From positions 14,515,006 to 14,579,005 of the forward strand of contig NC_087063.1 in NCBI RefSeq assembly GCF_963678635.1: a DNA stretch of 64,000 nucleotides, given 5' to 3'. The stretch's first letter is position 1; the number at the start of each line of letters is the position of its first letter. The notes beneath the pieces are model-generated. The model saw only the letters and a list, made by a program, of their open reading frames with translations. It had not been told where the DNA came from and did no database searches. The translations under genes and the position numbers were made by a program. Origin of the DNA: Symsagittifera roscoffensis. Lineage: Eukaryota; Xenacoelomorpha; Acoela; Convolutidae. Below are positions 42,439 through 53,520 of this stretch, piece after piece.

Positions 42439-42807
42439 GAAGTTTTTTAGGCGTTGCGAAGTATCTCATGAATTAAAAACAATGCAAAACCGAAAGCAGT
42501 TTTGCTTTTGAAAGCCGAGCGGTATAGCGACAAGACTTAAGAGCTCTCGATCGAAATTTTTGTTACACGAGAGTGTGCGGGGGTTCAAAACGTACATCTG
42601 TTAGGACAGAAAAATCGAAATTATCCAACTCTTGAAATACAATTTTTTTGCAATGACAAAGTTAGTTGTCAATGATTAATTAAAGTTTGAAAAATGAAAT
42701 TCCAAAAAATTGAAGCAATATGTCAAAACAAATTACGTATTTGAACCGTTCATAATGGCAAAACAACAGCAAACAACCCAAACGGTAATGTACAGTAATT
42801 TTTACAA

Positions 42808-42853
42808 GGCAGGATGGCCGAGCGGTCTAAGGCACCAGACTCAAGAAAACTTC
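42808..42853 (+). pseudogene. Truncated tRNA-Leu 5' half fused to L2
   Basis: Same fusion point as at 31207 (caagaaaacttc then aagcggtataagg). The following unit starts 340 bp on. Confidence 0.75.
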
Positions 42854-43147
42854 AAGCGGTATAAGGACCCGAGTTGAGAGCTCTCGATCGAAACTTTTGT
42901 TATACCAGAGTGTGCTTGGGTTCAAAACCTACCCCTGTAAGAACACAAAAATCAAATTGATGCATCTCGTGAAATGCTGCACTTTTTTGCATTGACAAAG
43001 TTGGTTATTCGATGATCAATTATTAACTTTAAAAATGAAATTCCAAAAATTTGAAACAATATGTCAAAAAAATTACGTATTTGAACCTTTCGAAATGGCA
43101 AAACAACAGCAAACAACCCAAACGATAATGTACAGGATAATTTACAA

Positions 43148-43250
43148 GGCAGGAAGGCCGAGCGGTCTAAGGCGCCAGACTGAAGAAAACTTCTCGCTCG
43201 AGATTTGTGGTACACGAATGTGAGCGTGGGTTTAAATCCCACTCCTGTCA
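43148..43250 (+). pseudogene. tRNA-Leu-like unit with anticodon GAA, TTTAAAT class
   Basis: The loop is CT-GAA-G where its partner at 41864 has CT-CAA-G. The T loop lacks C56 and base 8 is A, so a working product is unlikely. Confidence 0.65.
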
Positions 43251-43619
43251 GAAGTTTTTAAGCATTGCGAAGTATCTCATGAATTAAAAACAATGCAAAA
43301 CCAAAAGCAGTTTTGCTTTTGAAAGCCGAGCGGTATAAGGACCCGACTTGAGAGCTCTCGATCGAAACTTTTTTTACATCAGAGTGTACTTGGATTCAAA
43401 ACCTACTCCTGTCAGTACAAAAAAAAACAAAACGATGCATCTCGTGAAATGCACTTTCTTGCATTGACAAAGTTGGTTGTCGATGATCAATTAATAACTT
43501 CAAAAACGAAATTCCAAAAATTTGAAACGATATGTCAAAACAAATTACGTATTTGAACCTTTCAAAATGGCAAAACAACAGCAAACAACCCAAACGGTAA
43601 TGTGCAGTTAAGATTACAA

Positions 43620-43722
43620 GACAGGATGGCCGAGCAATCTAAAGCGCTAGACTCAACAAAACTTCTCTCTCGAGATATCTGGTACACGAATGTGCAAATG
43701 GGTTCGAATACCACTCCTGTCA
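43620..43722 (+). pseudogene. tRNA-Leu unit, GACAGGA class
   Basis: Identical type to 42336, one 1284 bp period later. Confidence 0.65.
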
Positions 43723-44091
43723 GAAGTTTTTTAGGCGTTGCGAAGTATCTCATGAATTAAAAACAATGCAAAACCGAAAGCAGTTTTGCTTTTGAAAGCC
43801 GAGCGGTATAACGACAAGACTTAAGAGCTCTCGATCGAAATTTTTGTTACACGAGAGTGTGCGGGGGTTCAAAACGTACATCTGTTAGGACAGAAAAATC
43901 GAAATTATCCAACTCTTGAAATGCAATTTTTTTGCAATGACAAAGTTAGTTGTCAATGATTAATTAAAGTTTGAAAAATGAAATTCCAAAAAATTGAAGC
44001 AATATGTCAAAACAAATTACGTATTTGAACCGTTCATAATAGCAAAACAACAGCAAACAACCCAAACGGTAATGTACAGTAATTTTTACAA

Positions 44092-44137
44092 GGCAGGATG
44101 GCCGAGCGGTCTAAGGCGCCAGACTCAAGAAAACTTC
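44092..44137 (+). pseudogene. Truncated tRNA-Leu 5' half fused to L2
   Basis: Same fusion as 42808, keeping the D arm and the CAA anticodon only. Confidence 0.75.
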
Positions 44138-44431
44138 AAGCGGTATAAGGACCCGAGTTGAGAGCTCTCGATCGAAACTTTTGTTATACCAGAGTGTGCT
44201 TGGGTTCAAAACCTACCTCTGTAAGAACACAAAAATCAAATTGATGCATCTCGTGAAATGCTGCACTTTTTTGCATTGACAAAGTTGGTTATTCGATGAT
44301 CAATTATTAACTTTAAAAATGAAATTCCAAAAATTTGAAACAATATGTCAAAAAAATTACGTATTTGAACCTTTCGAAATGGCAAAACAACAGCAAACAA
44401 ACCAAACGGTAATGTATAGTACAATTTAAAA

Positions 44432-44534
44432 GGCAGGATGGCCGAGCGGTCTAAGGCGCCAGACTCAAGAAAACTTCTCGCTCGAGATTTCTGGTACACG
44501 AATGTGTGCGTGGGTTCGATTCCCACTCCTGTCA
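44432..44534 (+). tRNA. tRNA-Leu(CAA), intact
   Basis: T loop TTCGATT keeps C56 and A58, all stems pair, and T5 follows AGAAA. The only intact member of its five-unit block. Confidence 0.88.
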
Positions 44535-44904
44535 GAAATTTTTCAAGCATTGCGAAGTATCTCATGAAATAAAAACAATGCAAAACCAGAAGCAGTTTTG
44601 CTTTTGAAAGTTAAGCGGTACAAGGACCCGACTTGAGAGCTCTCGATCGAAACTTTTGTTACATCAGAGTGTGCTTGGGTTCAAAACCTACCTCTGTAAG
44701 AACACAAAAATCAAATTGATGCATCTCGTGAAATGCACTTTTTTGCATTGACGAAGTTGGTTATTCGATGATATAATTAAAACTTTAAAAATGAAATTCC
44801 AAAAATTTGAAAGGAAATGTGAAAACAAATTACGTATTTGAACCTTTCAAAATGGCAAAACAACGGCAAACAACCCAAACGGCAATGTACAGTACATTTT
44901 ACAA

Positions 44905-45007
44905 GGCAGGATGGCCGAGCGGTCTGAGGCGCCAGATTAAAGAAAACTTCTCGCTCGAGATTTCTGGTACACGAATGTTTGCATGGGTTGAAATCCCACT
45001 CCTGTCA
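44905..45007 (+). pseudogene. tRNA-Leu-like unit with anticodon AAA
   Basis: The anticodon loop is TT-AAA-G instead of CT-CAA-G. The T arm is ATGGG-TTGAAAT-CCCAC, lacking C56 and with a 49-65 mismatch, and the variable arm is ACACGAATGTTT. An expressed copy would pair a leucine body with a Phe-type anticodon, but the B box is damaged. Recurs at 47124, 49840 and 51291. Confidence 0.7.
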
Positions 45008-45367
45008 GAAGTTTTTAAGCATTGCGAAGTATCTCATGAATGAAAAACCATGCAAAACCAAAAACTGTTTTGCTTTTGAAAGCCGAGCGGTATAAGGACA
45101 AGACTTATAAACTTTAACTTTTGTTACACGAGAGTGTGCGTGGTTTCAAAACCTACACCTGTAAGAACACAAAAATCAAATTGATGCATCTCGTGAAATG
45201 CACTTTTTGCATTGACAAAATTTGTTGTCGATGATCAATTAATAACTTCAAAAATGAAACTCCAAAAATTTGAAACGATATGTCAAAACAAATTACGTAT
45301 TTGAACCATTCAAAATGACAAAACAACAGCAAGCAACCCAAACGGTAATGTACAGTACAAATTACAA

Positions 45368-45470
45368 GGCAGGATGGCCGAGCGGTCTAAGGCGCCAGAC
45401 TCAAAAAAACTTCTCGCTCGAGATTTGTGGTACACGAATGTGAGCGTGGGTTTAAATCACACTCCTGTCA
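45368..45470 (+). pseudogene. tRNA-Leu unit, TTTAAAT class
   Basis: TTTAAAT T loop, TGTGG stem, base 37 A, and T stem CACAC with a mismatch. Confidence 0.65.
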
Positions 45471-45838
45471 CAAGTTTTTAAGCATTGCGAAGTATCTCAT
45501 GAATTAAAAACAATGCAAAACCAAAAGCAGTTTTGCTTTTGAAAGCCGAGCGGTATAAGGACCCGACTTGAGAGCTCTCGATCGAAACTTTTTTTACACC
45601 AGAGTGTACTTGGATTCAAAACCTACCCCTGTCAGTACAAAAAAAACAAAATGATGCATCTCGTGAAATGCACTTTCTTGCATTGACAAAGTTGGTTGTC
45701 GATGATCAATTAATAACTTCAAAAACGAAATTCCAAAAATTTGAAACGATATGTCAAAACAAATTACGTATTTGAACCTTTCAAAATGGCAAAACAACAG
45801 CAAACAACCCAAACGGTAATGTGCAGTTAAGATTACAA

Positions 45839-45941
45839 GACAGGATGGCCGAGCAATCTAAAGCGCTAGACTCAAGAAAACTTCTCTCTCGAGATTTCTG
45901 GTACACGAATGGGCAAATGGGTTCGAATACCACTCCTGTCG
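45839..45941 (+). pseudogene. tRNA-Leu unit, GACAGGA class
   Basis: As 43620, but the discriminator is G and the variable arm has lost pairing (gaatgggc). Confidence 0.65.
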
Positions 45942-46310
45942 GAAGTTTTTTAAGCGTTGCGAAGTATCTCATGAATTAAAAACAATGCAAAACCGAAAGC
46001 AGTTTTGCTTTTGAAAGCCGAGCGGTATAACGACAAGACTTAAGAGCTCTCGATCGAAATTTTTGTTACACGAGAGTGTGCGGGGGTTCAAAACGTACAT
46101 CTGTTAGGACAGAAAAATCGAAATTATCCATCTCTTGAAATGCAATTTTTTTGCAATGACAAAGTTAGTTGTCAATGATTAATTAAAGTTTGAAAAATGA
46201 AATTCCAAAAAATTGAAGCAATATGTCAAAACAAATAACGTATTTGAACCGTTCATAATGGCAAAACAACAGCAAACAACCCAAACGGTAAAGTGCAGTA
46301 ATTTTTACAA

Positions 46311-46356
46311 GGCAGGATGGCCGAGCGGTCTAAGTCGCCAGACTCAAGAAAACTTC
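46311..46356 (+). pseudogene. Truncated tRNA-Leu 5' half fused to L2
   Basis: Same fusion as 44092, with T-C at the 26 region (aagtcgcc). Confidence 0.72.
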
Positions 46357-46650
46357 AAGCGGTATAAGGACCCGAGTTGAGAGCTCTCGATCGAAACTTT
46401 TGTTATACCAGAGTGTGCTTGGGTTCAAAACCTACCTCTGTAAGAACACAAAAATCAAATTGATGCATCTCGTGAAATGCTGCACTTTTTTGCATTGACA
46501 AAGTTGGTTATTCGATGATCAATTATTAACTTTAAAAATAAAATTCCAAAAATTTGAAACAATATGTCAAAAAAATTACGTATTTGAACCTTTCGAAATG
46601 GCACAAAAACAGCAAACAAACCAAACGGTAAGGTATAGTACAATATACAA

Positions 46651-46753
46651 GGCAGGATGGCCGAGCGGTCTAAGGCGCCAGACTCAAGAAAACTTCTCGC
46701 TCGAGAGTTCTCGTACACGAATGTGTGCGTGGGTTCGAATCACACTCCTGTCA
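46651..46753 (+). pseudogene. tRNA-Leu unit, decayed partner of 44432
   Basis: Anticodon stem 3' side TCTCG mismatches CCAGA, and T stem CACAC has one mismatch. The A and B boxes remain readable. Confidence 0.6.
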
Positions 46754-47123
46754 GAAATTTTTCAAGCATTGCGAAGTATCTCATGAAATAAAAACAATGC
46801 AAAACCAGAAGCAATTTTGCTTTTGAAAGTTAAGCGGTACAAGGACCCGACTTGAGAGCTCTCGATCGAAACTTTTGTTACATCAGAGTGTGCTTGGGTT
46901 CAAAACCTACCTCTGTAAGAACACAAAAATCAAATTGATGCATCTCGTGAAATGCACTTTTTTGCATTGACGAAGTTGGTTATTCGATGATATAATTAAA
47001 ACTTTAAAAATGAAATTCCAAAAATTTGAAACGAAATGTGAAAACAAATTACGTATTTGAACCTTTCAAAATGGCAAAACAACGGCAAACAACCCAAACG
47101 GTAATGTACAGTACATTTTACAA

Positions 47124-47226
47124 GGCAGGATGGCCGAGCGGTCTGAGGCGCCAGAGTAAAGAAAACTTCTCGCTCGAGATTTCTGGTACACGAATGTTTG
47201 CATGGGTTGAAATCCCACTCCTGCCA
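47124..47226 (+). pseudogene. tRNA-Leu-like unit with anticodon AAA
   Basis: Loop GT-AAA-G, T loop TTGAAAT, acceptor TCCTGCC. Partner of 44905 one ~2.22 kb period later. Confidence 0.68.
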
Positions 47227-47594
47227 GAAGTTTTTAAGCATTGCGAAGTATCTCATGATTTTAAAACAATGCAACACCAGGAGCAGTTTCGAGTTTGGAA
47301 GTTAAGCGGTATAAAGACAAGACTTGAGAGCTCTCGATCGAAACTTTTGTTACACCACAGTGTGCTTGGGTTCAAAACCTACCCCTGTAAGAACACAAAA
47401 ATCAAATTGATGCATCTCGTGAAATGCACTTTTTTGCATTGACAAAATTGGTTGTCGATGATCAATTAATAACTTCAAAAATGAAACTCCAAAAATTTGA
47501 AACGATATGTCAAAACAAATTACGTATTTGAACCATTCAAAATGACAAAACAACAGCAAGCAACCCAAACGGTAATGTACAGTACAACTTACAA

Positions 47595-47697
47595 GGCAGG
47601 ATGGCCGAGCGGTCTAAGGCGCCAGACTCAAGAAAACTTCTCGCGCGAGATTTGTGGTACACGAATGTGAGCGTGGGTTTAAATCCCACTCCTGTCA
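47595..47697 (+). pseudogene. tRNA-Leu unit, TTTAAAT class
   Basis: TTTAAAT T loop and TGTGG stem; the intron reads CTCGCGCGAGA. Confidence 0.65.
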
Positions 47698-48066
47698 GAA
47701 GTTTTTAAGCATTGCGAAGTATCTCATGAATTAAAAACAATGCAAAACCAAAAGCAGTTTTGCTTTTGAAAGCCGAGCGGTATAAGGACCCGACTTGAGA
47801 GCTCTCGATCGAAACTTTTTTTTTACCAGAGTGTACTTGGATTCAAAACCTACCCCTGTCAGTACAAAAAAAAACAAAATGATGCATCTCGTGAAATGCA
47901 CTTTCTTGCATTGACAAAGTTGGTTGTCGATGATCAATTAATAACTTCAAAAAAGAAATTCCAAAAATTTGAAACGATATGTCAAAACAAATTACGTATT
48001 TGAACCTTTCAAAATGGAAAAACAACAGCAAACAACCCAAACGGCAATGTGCAGTTAAGATTACAA

Positions 48067-48169
48067 GACAGGATGGCCGAGCAATCTAAAGAGCTAGACT
48101 CAAGAAAACTTCTCTCTCGAGATTTCTGGTACACGAATGTGCAAGTGGGTTCGAATCCCGATCCTGTCA
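48067..48169 (+). pseudogene. tRNA-Leu unit, GACAGGA class
   Basis: The T stem is CCCGA (two mismatches), the loop is otherwise TTCGAAT, and the D loop is GCAATC. Confidence 0.65.
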
Positions 48170-48538
48170 GAAGTTTTTTAGGCGTTGCGAAGTATCTCAT
48201 GAATTAAAAACAACGCAAAACCGAAAGCAGTTTTGCTTTTGAAAGCCGAGCGGTATAACGACAAGACTTAAGAGCTCTCGATCGAAATTTTTGTTACACG
48301 AGAGTGTGCGGGGGTTCAAAACGTACATCTGTTAGGACAGAAAAATCGAAATGATCCATCTCTTGAAATGCAATTTTTTTGCAATGACAAAGTTAGTTGT
48401 CAATGATTAATTAAAGTTTGAAAAATGAAATTCCAAAAAATTGAAGCATTATGTCAAAACAAATTACGTATTTGAACCGTTCATAATGGCAAAACAACAG
48501 CAAACAACCCAAACGGTAATTTACAGTAAATTTTACAA

Positions 48539-48584
48539 GGCAGGATGGCCGAGCGATCTAAGGCGCCAGACTCAAGAAAACTTC
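48539..48584 (+). pseudogene. Truncated tRNA-Leu 5' half fused to L2
   Basis: Fusion as 44092; the D loop reads GCGATC. Confidence 0.72.
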
Positions 48585-48878
48585 AAGCGGTATAAGGACC
48601 CGAGTTGAGGGCTCTCGATCGAAACTTTTGTTATACCAGAGTGTGCTTGGGTTCAAAACCTACCTCTGTAAGAACACAAAAATCAAATTGATGCATCTCG
48701 TGAAATGCTGCACTTTTTTGCATTGACAAAGTTAGTTATTCGATGACCAATTATTAACTTTAAAAATGAAATTCCAAAAATTTGAAACGATATGTCAAAA
48801 AAATTACGTATTTGAACCTTTCGAAATGGCAAAACAACAGCAAACAAACCAAATGGTAATGTATAGTACAATTTACAA

Positions 48879-48981
48879 GGCAGGATGGCCGAGCGGTCTA
48901 AGGCGCCAGACTCAAGAAAACTTCTCGCTCGAGATTTCTGGTACACGAATGTGTGCGTGGGTTCGAATCCCACTCCTGTCA
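48879..48981 (+). tRNA. tRNA-Leu(CAA), intact
   Basis: All arms pair, T loop TTCGAAT, T5 downstream. Confidence 0.91.
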
Positions 48982-49367
48982 GAAATTTTTAAGCATTGCG
49001 AAGTATCTCATGATTTTAAAACAATGCAACACCAAGAGCAGTTTCGAGTTTGGAAGTTAAGCGGTATAAAGACGAGACTTAAGAGCTCTCGATCGAAATT
49101 TTTGTTATACGAGAGTGTGCGGGGATTCAAAACGTACATCTGTTAGGACAGAAAAATCGAAATGATCCATCTCTTGAAATGCAATTTTTTTGCAATGACA
49201 AAGTTAGTTTCAATTAATGTCAATCATTAATTAATAATTTGAAAAATGAAATTCCAAAAAAATGAAGCAATATGTCAAAACAAAATACGTATTTGAACCG
49301 TTCAAAATGGCAAAATGGCAAAACAACAGCAAACAACCCAAACGGTTATCTACAGAACAACTTACAA

Positions 49368-49470
49368 GGCAGGATGGCCTCGTTGTCTAAGGCACCAAAC
49401 TCAAGAAAACTTCTCGCTCGAGATTTCTGGTGCAAGAATGTGTGCGTGGATTCTAATCCCACACCTGTCA
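49368..49470 (+). pseudogene. tRNA-Leu unit with replaced D loop
   Basis: D arm TGGCCTCGTTGTC, base 26 A, CCAAA stem, B box GGATTCTAATCC and ACCTGTC acceptor. Similar to 50329. Confidence 0.65.
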
Positions 49471-49839
49471 GAATTTTTTAAGCATTGCGAAGTATCTCAT
49501 GAAATAAAAACAATGCAAAACCAGAAGCAGTTTTGCTTTTGAAAGTTAAGCGGTACAAGGACACGACTTGAGAGCTCTCGATCGAAACTTTTGTTACACC
49601 AGAGTGCGCTTGGGTTCAAAACCTACCTCTGTAAGAACACAAAAATCAAATTGATGCATCTCGTGAAAACCACTTTTTTGCATTGACGAAGTTGGTTATT
49701 CGATGATATAATTAAAACTTTAAAAATGAAATTCCAAAAATTTGAAACGAAATGTGAAAACAAATTACGTATTTGAACCTTTCAAAATGGCAAAACAACG
49801 GCAAACAACCCAAACGGTAAGGTACAGTACATTTTACAA

Positions 49840-49942
49840 GACAGGATGGCCGAGCGGTCTGAGGCGCCAGATTAAAGAAAACTTCTCGCTCGAGATTTCT
49901 GGTACACGAATGTTTGCATGGGTTGAAATCCCACTCCTGTCA
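49840..49942 (+). pseudogene. tRNA-Leu-like unit with anticodon AAA
   Basis: Acceptor GACAGGA pairs perfectly with TCCTGTC; loop TT-AAA-G; T loop TTGAAAT without C56. Confidence 0.68.
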
Positions 49943-50328
49943 GAAGTTTTTAAGCATTGCGAAGTATCTCATGATTTTAAAACAATGCAACACCAGGAGC
50001 AGTTTCGAGTTTGGAAGTTAAGCGGTATAAAGACAAGACTTAAGAGCTCTCGATCGAAATTTTTGTTATACGAGAGTGTGCGGGGCTTCAAAACGTACAT
50101 CTGTTAGGACAGAAAAATCGAAATGATCCATCTCTTGAAATTCAATTTTTTTGCAATGACAAAGTTAGTTTCAATTAATGTCAATGATTAATTAATAATT
50201 TGAAAAATGAAATTCCAAAAAAATGAAGCAATATGTCAAAACAAAATACGTATTTGAACCGTTCAAAATGGCAAAATAGCAAAACAACAGCAAACAACCC
50301 AAACGGTTATGTACAGAACAATTTACAA

Positions 50329-50431
50329 GGCAGGATGGCTTCGTTGTCTAAGGCACCAAACTCAAGAAAACTTCTAGCTCGAGATTTCTGGTGCACGAAT
50401 GTGTGCGTGGATTCAAATCTCACACCTGTCA
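50329..50431 (+). pseudogene. tRNA-Leu unit with replaced D loop
   Basis: D arm TGGCTTCGTTGTC, T stem CTCAC, ACCTGTC acceptor. Confidence 0.65.
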
Positions 50432-50818
50432 GAATTTTTTAAGCATTGCGAAGTATCTCATGAAATAAAAACAATATAAAACTAGAAGCAGTTTTGGTTT
50501 TGAAAGCCAAGCGGTATAAGGCCAAGACTTAAGAGCTCTCGATCGAAATTTTTGTTACACGAGAGTGTGCGGGGGTTCAAAACCTACATCTGTCAGGACA
50601 GAAAAATCGAAATGATGCATCTCGTGAATTGCACTTTTTTGCATTGACAAAATTGGTTATTGATGATCAATTAATAACTTCAAAAAATGAAATTCCAAAA
50701 ATAGGAAACGATATGTCAAAAAAATTACGTAATTGAACCTTTCGAAATGGCAAAACAACAGCAAACAAACCAAACGGTAATGTACAAACCAAACGGTAAT
50801 GTATAATACACTTTACAA

Positions 50819-50921
50819 GGCAGGATGGCCGAGCGGTCTAAGGCGCCAGACTCAAGAAAACTTCTCGCATGAGATTTCTGGTACACGAATGTGTGCGTGG
50901 GTTCAAATCCCACACCTGTCA
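50819..50921 (+). tRNA. tRNA-Leu(CAA), near-intact (ACCTGTC)
   Basis: Pair 7-66 is lost (A-A). The intron reads TCTCGCATGAGA, still a hairpin. A 20 bp tandem duplication (caaaccaaacggtaatgta) sits in the 5' flank at about 50767-50802. Confidence 0.72.
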
Positions 50922-51290
50922 GAATTTTTTATGCAGTGCGAAGTATCTCATGAAATAAAAACAATGCAAAACCAGAAGCAGTTTTGCTTTTGAAAGTTAA
51001 GCGGTACAAGGACCCGACTTGAGAGTTCTCGATCGAAACTTTTGTTACACCAGAGTGTGCTTGGGTTCAAAACCTACCTCTGTAAGAACACAAAAATCAA
51101 ATTGATGCATCTCGTGAATTGCACTTTTTTGCATTGACAAAATTGGTTGTCGATGATCAATTAATAACTTCAAAAAATGAAATTCCAAAAATAGGAAACG
51201 AAATGTGAAAACAAATTACGTATTTGAACCTTTCAAAATGGCAAAACAACGGCAAACAACCCAAACGGTAATGTACAGCACATTTTAGAA

Positions 51291-51393
51291 GGCAGGATGG
51301 CCGAGCGGTCTGAGGCGCCAGATTAAAGAAAACTTCTCGCTCGAGATTTCTATTACACGAATGTTTGCATGGGTTGAAATCCCACTCCTGTCA
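51291..51393 (+). pseudogene. tRNA-Leu-like unit with anticodon AAA
   Basis: Loop TT-AAA-G, stem TCTAT mismatched, T loop TTGAAAT. Fourth member of this class. Confidence 0.68.
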
Positions 51394-51781
51394 GAAGTTT
51401 TTAATCATTACGAAGTATCTCATGAATTTAAAACAATGCAACACCAGGAGCAGTTTCGAGTTTGGAAGTTAAGCGGTATAAAGACAAGACTTAAGAGCTC
51501 TCGATCGAAATTTTTGTTATACGAGAGTGTGCGGGGTTCAAAACGTACATCTGTTAGGACAGAAAAATCGAAATGATCCATCTCTTGAAATGCAAATTTT
51601 TTGCAATGACAAAGTTAGTTTCAATTAATGTCAATGATTAATTAATAATTTGAAAAATGAAATTCCAAAAAAAAAATGAAGCAATATGTCAAAACAAAAT
51701 ACGTATTTGAACCGTTCAAAATGGCAAAATGGCAAAACAACAGCAAACAACCCAAACGGTTATGTACAGAACAATTTACAA

Positions 51782-51884
51782 GGCAGGATGGCCGCTTGGT
51801 ATAAGGCACCAAACTCAAGAAAACTTATCGCTCGAGAATTCTGGTACATGAATGTGTGCGTGGATTCAAATCCCACACCTGTCA
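51782..51884 (+). pseudogene. tRNA-Leu unit with replaced D loop
   Basis: D arm GGCCGCTTGGTATAAGGC, CCAAA stem, GTGGA T stem and ACCTGTC acceptor. Confidence 0.65.
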
Positions 51885-52252
51885 GAATTTTTTAAGCATT
51901 GCGAAGTATCTCATGAAATAAAAACAATATAAAACAAGAAGCAGTTTTGGTTTTGAAAGCCAAGCGGTATAAGGCCAAGACTTAAGAGCTCTCGATCGAA
52001 ATTTTTGTTACATGAGAGTGTGCGGGGGTTCAAAACCTACATCTGTCAGGACAGAAAAATCGAAATGATGCATCTCTTGGAATGCAAACTTTTTGCAATG
52101 ACAAAGTTAGTTGTCGGTGATCAATTAACAATTAAAAAAAAAATTCCAAAAAAATTAAGCAATATGTCAAAACAAATTACGTATTTGAACCGTTCAAAAT
52201 GGCAAAAACAACAGCAAACAACACAAACGGTAATGTACAGTACAATTTACAG

Positions 52253-52353
52253 GGCAGGATGGCCGAGAAGTCTAAGGCGCCAGGCTCAAGAAAACTTCTC
52301 GCGAGATTGCTGGTACACGAATGTGTGCGTGGGTTCAAATCCCACTCCTGTCA
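52253..52353 (+). pseudogene. tRNA-Leu(CAA) unit, GAAG D-loop class
   Basis: D loop GAGAAGTC loses the conserved GG, the anticodon stem is CCAGG/GCTGG with one mismatch, and the intron is shortened to 17 nt (TCTCGCGAGA). T arm, acceptor and terminator are normal, so residual function cannot be excluded. Copies at 52887 and 54157. Confidence 0.55.
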
Positions 52354-52426
52354 GAAGTTTTTATGCCTTGCGAAGTATCTCATGAATTTAAAACAATGCA
52401 AAACCAAAAGCAATTTTGCTTTTGAA

Positions 52427-52517
52427 AACCGAGCGGTATAAGGACCCGACTTGAGAGCTCTCGATCGAAATTTTTGTTACACCAGAGTGTGCGTGGGTTC
52501 AAATCCCACTCCTGTCA
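52427..52517 (+). pseudogene. Hybrid L2 with tRNA-type 3' half
   Basis: The 5' part is L2 (accgagcggtataagg, GAGAGCTCTC palindrome). The 3' part is that of the true gene: variable arm ACAC-CAGA-GTGT, T arm GTGGG-TTCAAAT-CCCAC, TCCTGTCA and a T5 stop. It therefore has A-box-like and perfect B-box sequences but no anticodon arm. Confidence 0.75.
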
Positions 52518-52886
52518 GAAGTTTTTAAGCATTGCGAAGTATCTCACGAATTAAAAACAATGCAAAACCAAAAGCAGTTTTGCTTTTGAAAGCCAAGCGG
52601 TATAAGGACAAGACTGAAGAGCTCTCGATCGCAATTTTTGTTACACGAGAGTGTGCGGGGGTTCAAAACCTACATCTGTCAGGACAGAAAAATCGAAATG
52701 ATGCATCTCTTGGAATGCAAACTTTTTGCAATGACAAAGTTAGTTGTCGGTGATCAATTAATAATTTTAAAAAAAAATTCCAAAAAAATTAAGCAATATG
52801 TCAAAACAAATTACGTATTTGAACCGTTCAAAATGGCAAAAACAACAGCAAACAACACAAACGGTAATGTACAGTACAATTTACAG

Positions 52887-52987
52887 GGCAGGATGGCCGA
52901 GAAGTCTAAGGCGCCAGGCTCAAGAAAACTTCTCGCGAGATTGCTGGTACACGAATGTGTGCGTGGGTTCAAATCCCACTCCTGTCA
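52887..52987 (+). pseudogene. tRNA-Leu(CAA) unit, GAAG D-loop class
   Basis: Same as 52253, 634 bp downstream. Confidence 0.55.
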
Positions 52988-53060
52988 GAAGTTTTTATGC
53001 CTTGCGAAGTATCTCATGAATTTAAAACAATGCAAAACCAAAAGCAATTTTGCTTTTGAA

Positions 53061-53151
53061 AGCCGAGCGGTATAAGGACCCGACTTGAGAGCTCTCGATC
53101 GAAATTTTTGTTACACCAGAGTGTGCGTGGGTTCAAATCCCACTCCTGTCA
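53061..53151 (+). pseudogene. Hybrid L2 with tRNA-type 3' half
   Basis: Same structure as 52427-52517, starting agccgagcgg. Confidence 0.72.
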
Positions 53152-53520
53152 GAAGTTTTTAAGCATTGCGAAGTATCTCACGAATTAAAAACAATGCAAA
53201 ACCAAAAGCAGTTTTGCTTTTGAAAGCCAAGCGGTATAAGGACAAGACTGAAGAGCTCTCGATCGCAATTTTTGTTACACGAGAGTGTGCGGGGGTTCAA
53301 AACCTACATCTGTCAGGACAGAAAAATCGAAATGATGCATCTCTTGAAATGCATTTTTTTTGCAATCACAAAGTTAGTTGTCGATTATCAATTAATAATT
53401 TGAAAAATGCAATTCGGAAAAATTGAGGCAATATGTCAAAAAAAATTACGTATTTGAACCGTTCAAATGGCAAAAACAACAGCAAACAACCCAAACGGTA
53501 ATGTACAGTATAATTTACAA

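Larger units (their letters stand above)
41864..44431 (+). repeat. Higher-order repeat, two units of 1284 bp
   Basis: Units 41864-43147 and 43148-44431 each contain a TTTAAAT-class unit, a GACAGGA-class unit and a truncated fusion unit (472 + 472 + 340 bp). Corresponding bases differ only at scattered positions, for example the anticodon change at 43148. Confidence 0.8.
43620..48066 (+). repeat. Higher-order repeat, two five-unit blocks of ~2.22 kb
   Basis: Blocks 43620-45838 and 45839-48066 have the same order: GACAGGA class, truncated fusion, B-box-bearing unit, AAA-anticodon unit, TTTAAAT class. A third block starts at 48067 with the first three members. This is the pattern of higher-order repeats in satellite DNA. 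Confidence 0.8.
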
